64,000 bases of DNA, taken from contig JAQFVV010006427.1 of assembly GCA_028023455.1 (NCBI GenBank), positions 372,001-436,000 on the forward strand, in the 5' to 3' direction. Of this stretch, positions 63,241 through 64,000 are shown piece after piece. Position numbers and translations under genes: made by a program. Position 1 is the stretch's first letter. Each line of letters begins with the position of its first letter. The stretch comes from Epiperipatus broadwayi (Eukaryota > Onychophora > Udeonychophora > Euonychophora > Peripatidae). The notes beneath the pieces were generated by a model, which was given only the letters and a program-made list of their open reading frames with translations, did no database searches and had not been told where the DNA came from.

Positions 63241-63943
63241 GGCTTAACTTAGCTAAGATATAATAGCCATAATTTTATTATAGTTTGTCATAGACATAAA
63301 TAAAAAAATAGCATTCACAACATACATCACTCCCTCAAAAAACTCCAGTAATGTTTATTTTAAATTATTAGGGATTGGATATTAACAAATTCAATGATGT
63401 GTGTATAGAATAAACATGAGAAATTTACCCTAATCATTTTTTTTAAAATCACAGAAAGTTAAAAGATATTTTAAAATTAATATATTCACATTGCTTACAA
63501 TCTATATATTATGTGTATAGATGTTTTTAAAATACAGTAGTCTTTGTAATCAGCAAATAAAAAATAAATTAATTTCATTTTTTATATTAAAAAGATGCAT
63601 GGAAAACATATATAAATTATTAAAAAGACCTGCATACATTTATAATAAATTAAAAGAATTGAAAAAATAGGTTGCACAGAAAGTCATGTGATATTTGAGA
63701 AACCAAAATTACAAACTGTAATATGATCTAAAAACTTCTAGCTCTCAAAATCCATTACTCTACCATAGCATTGATCTTAAAATTACAAATAGGGATAAAA
63801 TAGCAAGACAACTGCTTTAGGTGCCCAATTAGAATAAGCACTAAAATAAGATATATTCTAAAAAATATTTTTTATAATATTAATAGCAGAAAAATACTAA
63901 ATAAAGTTCAAAATGTAAATAATAACCAACTTTCTTTTTATTA
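63241..63943. other. AT-rich stretch, nothing recognised
   Basis: No frame or repeat that I can support. Confidence 0.4.
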
Positions 63944-64000
63944 AATATTGAAGCAGTCCGATCTGAGTTCGATCCTAGCTTTATGACCTCTAGCCAAAGC
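63944..64000 (+). repeat. SINE-like element, cut by the window end
   Basis: ATTGAAGCAGTCCGATCTGA then GTTCGATCCTAGC, which contains an intact pol III B-box core (GTTCGATCC), then TTTATGACCTCTAGCC. Inverted relative to the copy at 52385-52520, with about seven differences over 55 bases. Confidence 0.5.

Noticed and set aside
63968-63980. B-box string as a tRNA gene
   Set aside because: No cloverleaf can be drawn: the 5' acceptor, D arm and anticodon arm are absent; it fits a SINE fragment.

Overview
The window is about three-quarters A+T and has no intact long reading frame: the longest open frame is 161 codons and belongs to a broken retroelement. Everything I can recognise is a transposable element, a repeat or a decayed fragment of one. 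The mix (RTE-clade and Jockey-like LINEs, Penelope-like elements, a Ty3/gypsy-like LTR element, Merlin DNA transposons, tRNA-like SINE pieces) points to an intergenic or intronic stretch of an AT-rich invertebrate genome. I cannot name the species. Bacterial or organellar origin is excluded by the element types and coding density.

Layout. 1-2446: AT-rich DNA with the first copy of a 292-bp dispersed repeat (786-1077). 2447-4320: RTE-type LINE on the minus strand with an internal 124-bp duplication. 4440-6970: Jockey-like LINE pseudogene on the plus strand, head to head with it. 8246-12983: LTR element with 425/413-bp LTRs, a tRNA-Pro-like primer site, a broken gag and no recognisable pol. 13975-15060: satellite array with higher-order periodicity. 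16998-23520: two RTE copies on the minus strand. The first has a Penelope fragment inserted in its endonuclease region; the second is interrupted there by an insert carrying a near-complete hammerhead ribozyme fold. 29024-31287: a Merlin element nested inside another Merlin, each with a perfect 8-bp target duplication. 37627-39540: second copy of the 292-bp repeat, a 44-bp-arm hairpin and a CCHC gag-like ORF. 42370-42985: near-perfect inverted dimer of a Penelope 3' end. 46180-49033 and 53046-53570: two copies of another LINE on the minus strand. 50190-50830: possible LINE endonuclease remnant. 52385-52520 and 63944-64000: SINE-like copies. 55330-55800 and 61880-63240: two more RTE fragments.

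The only hint of a host gene is a weak two-exon candidate at 53882-54222. The window therefore carries no pathway. Its value is as a record of nested insertions and of palindrome-forming rearrangements in at least two unrelated element classes (Merlin and Penelope).
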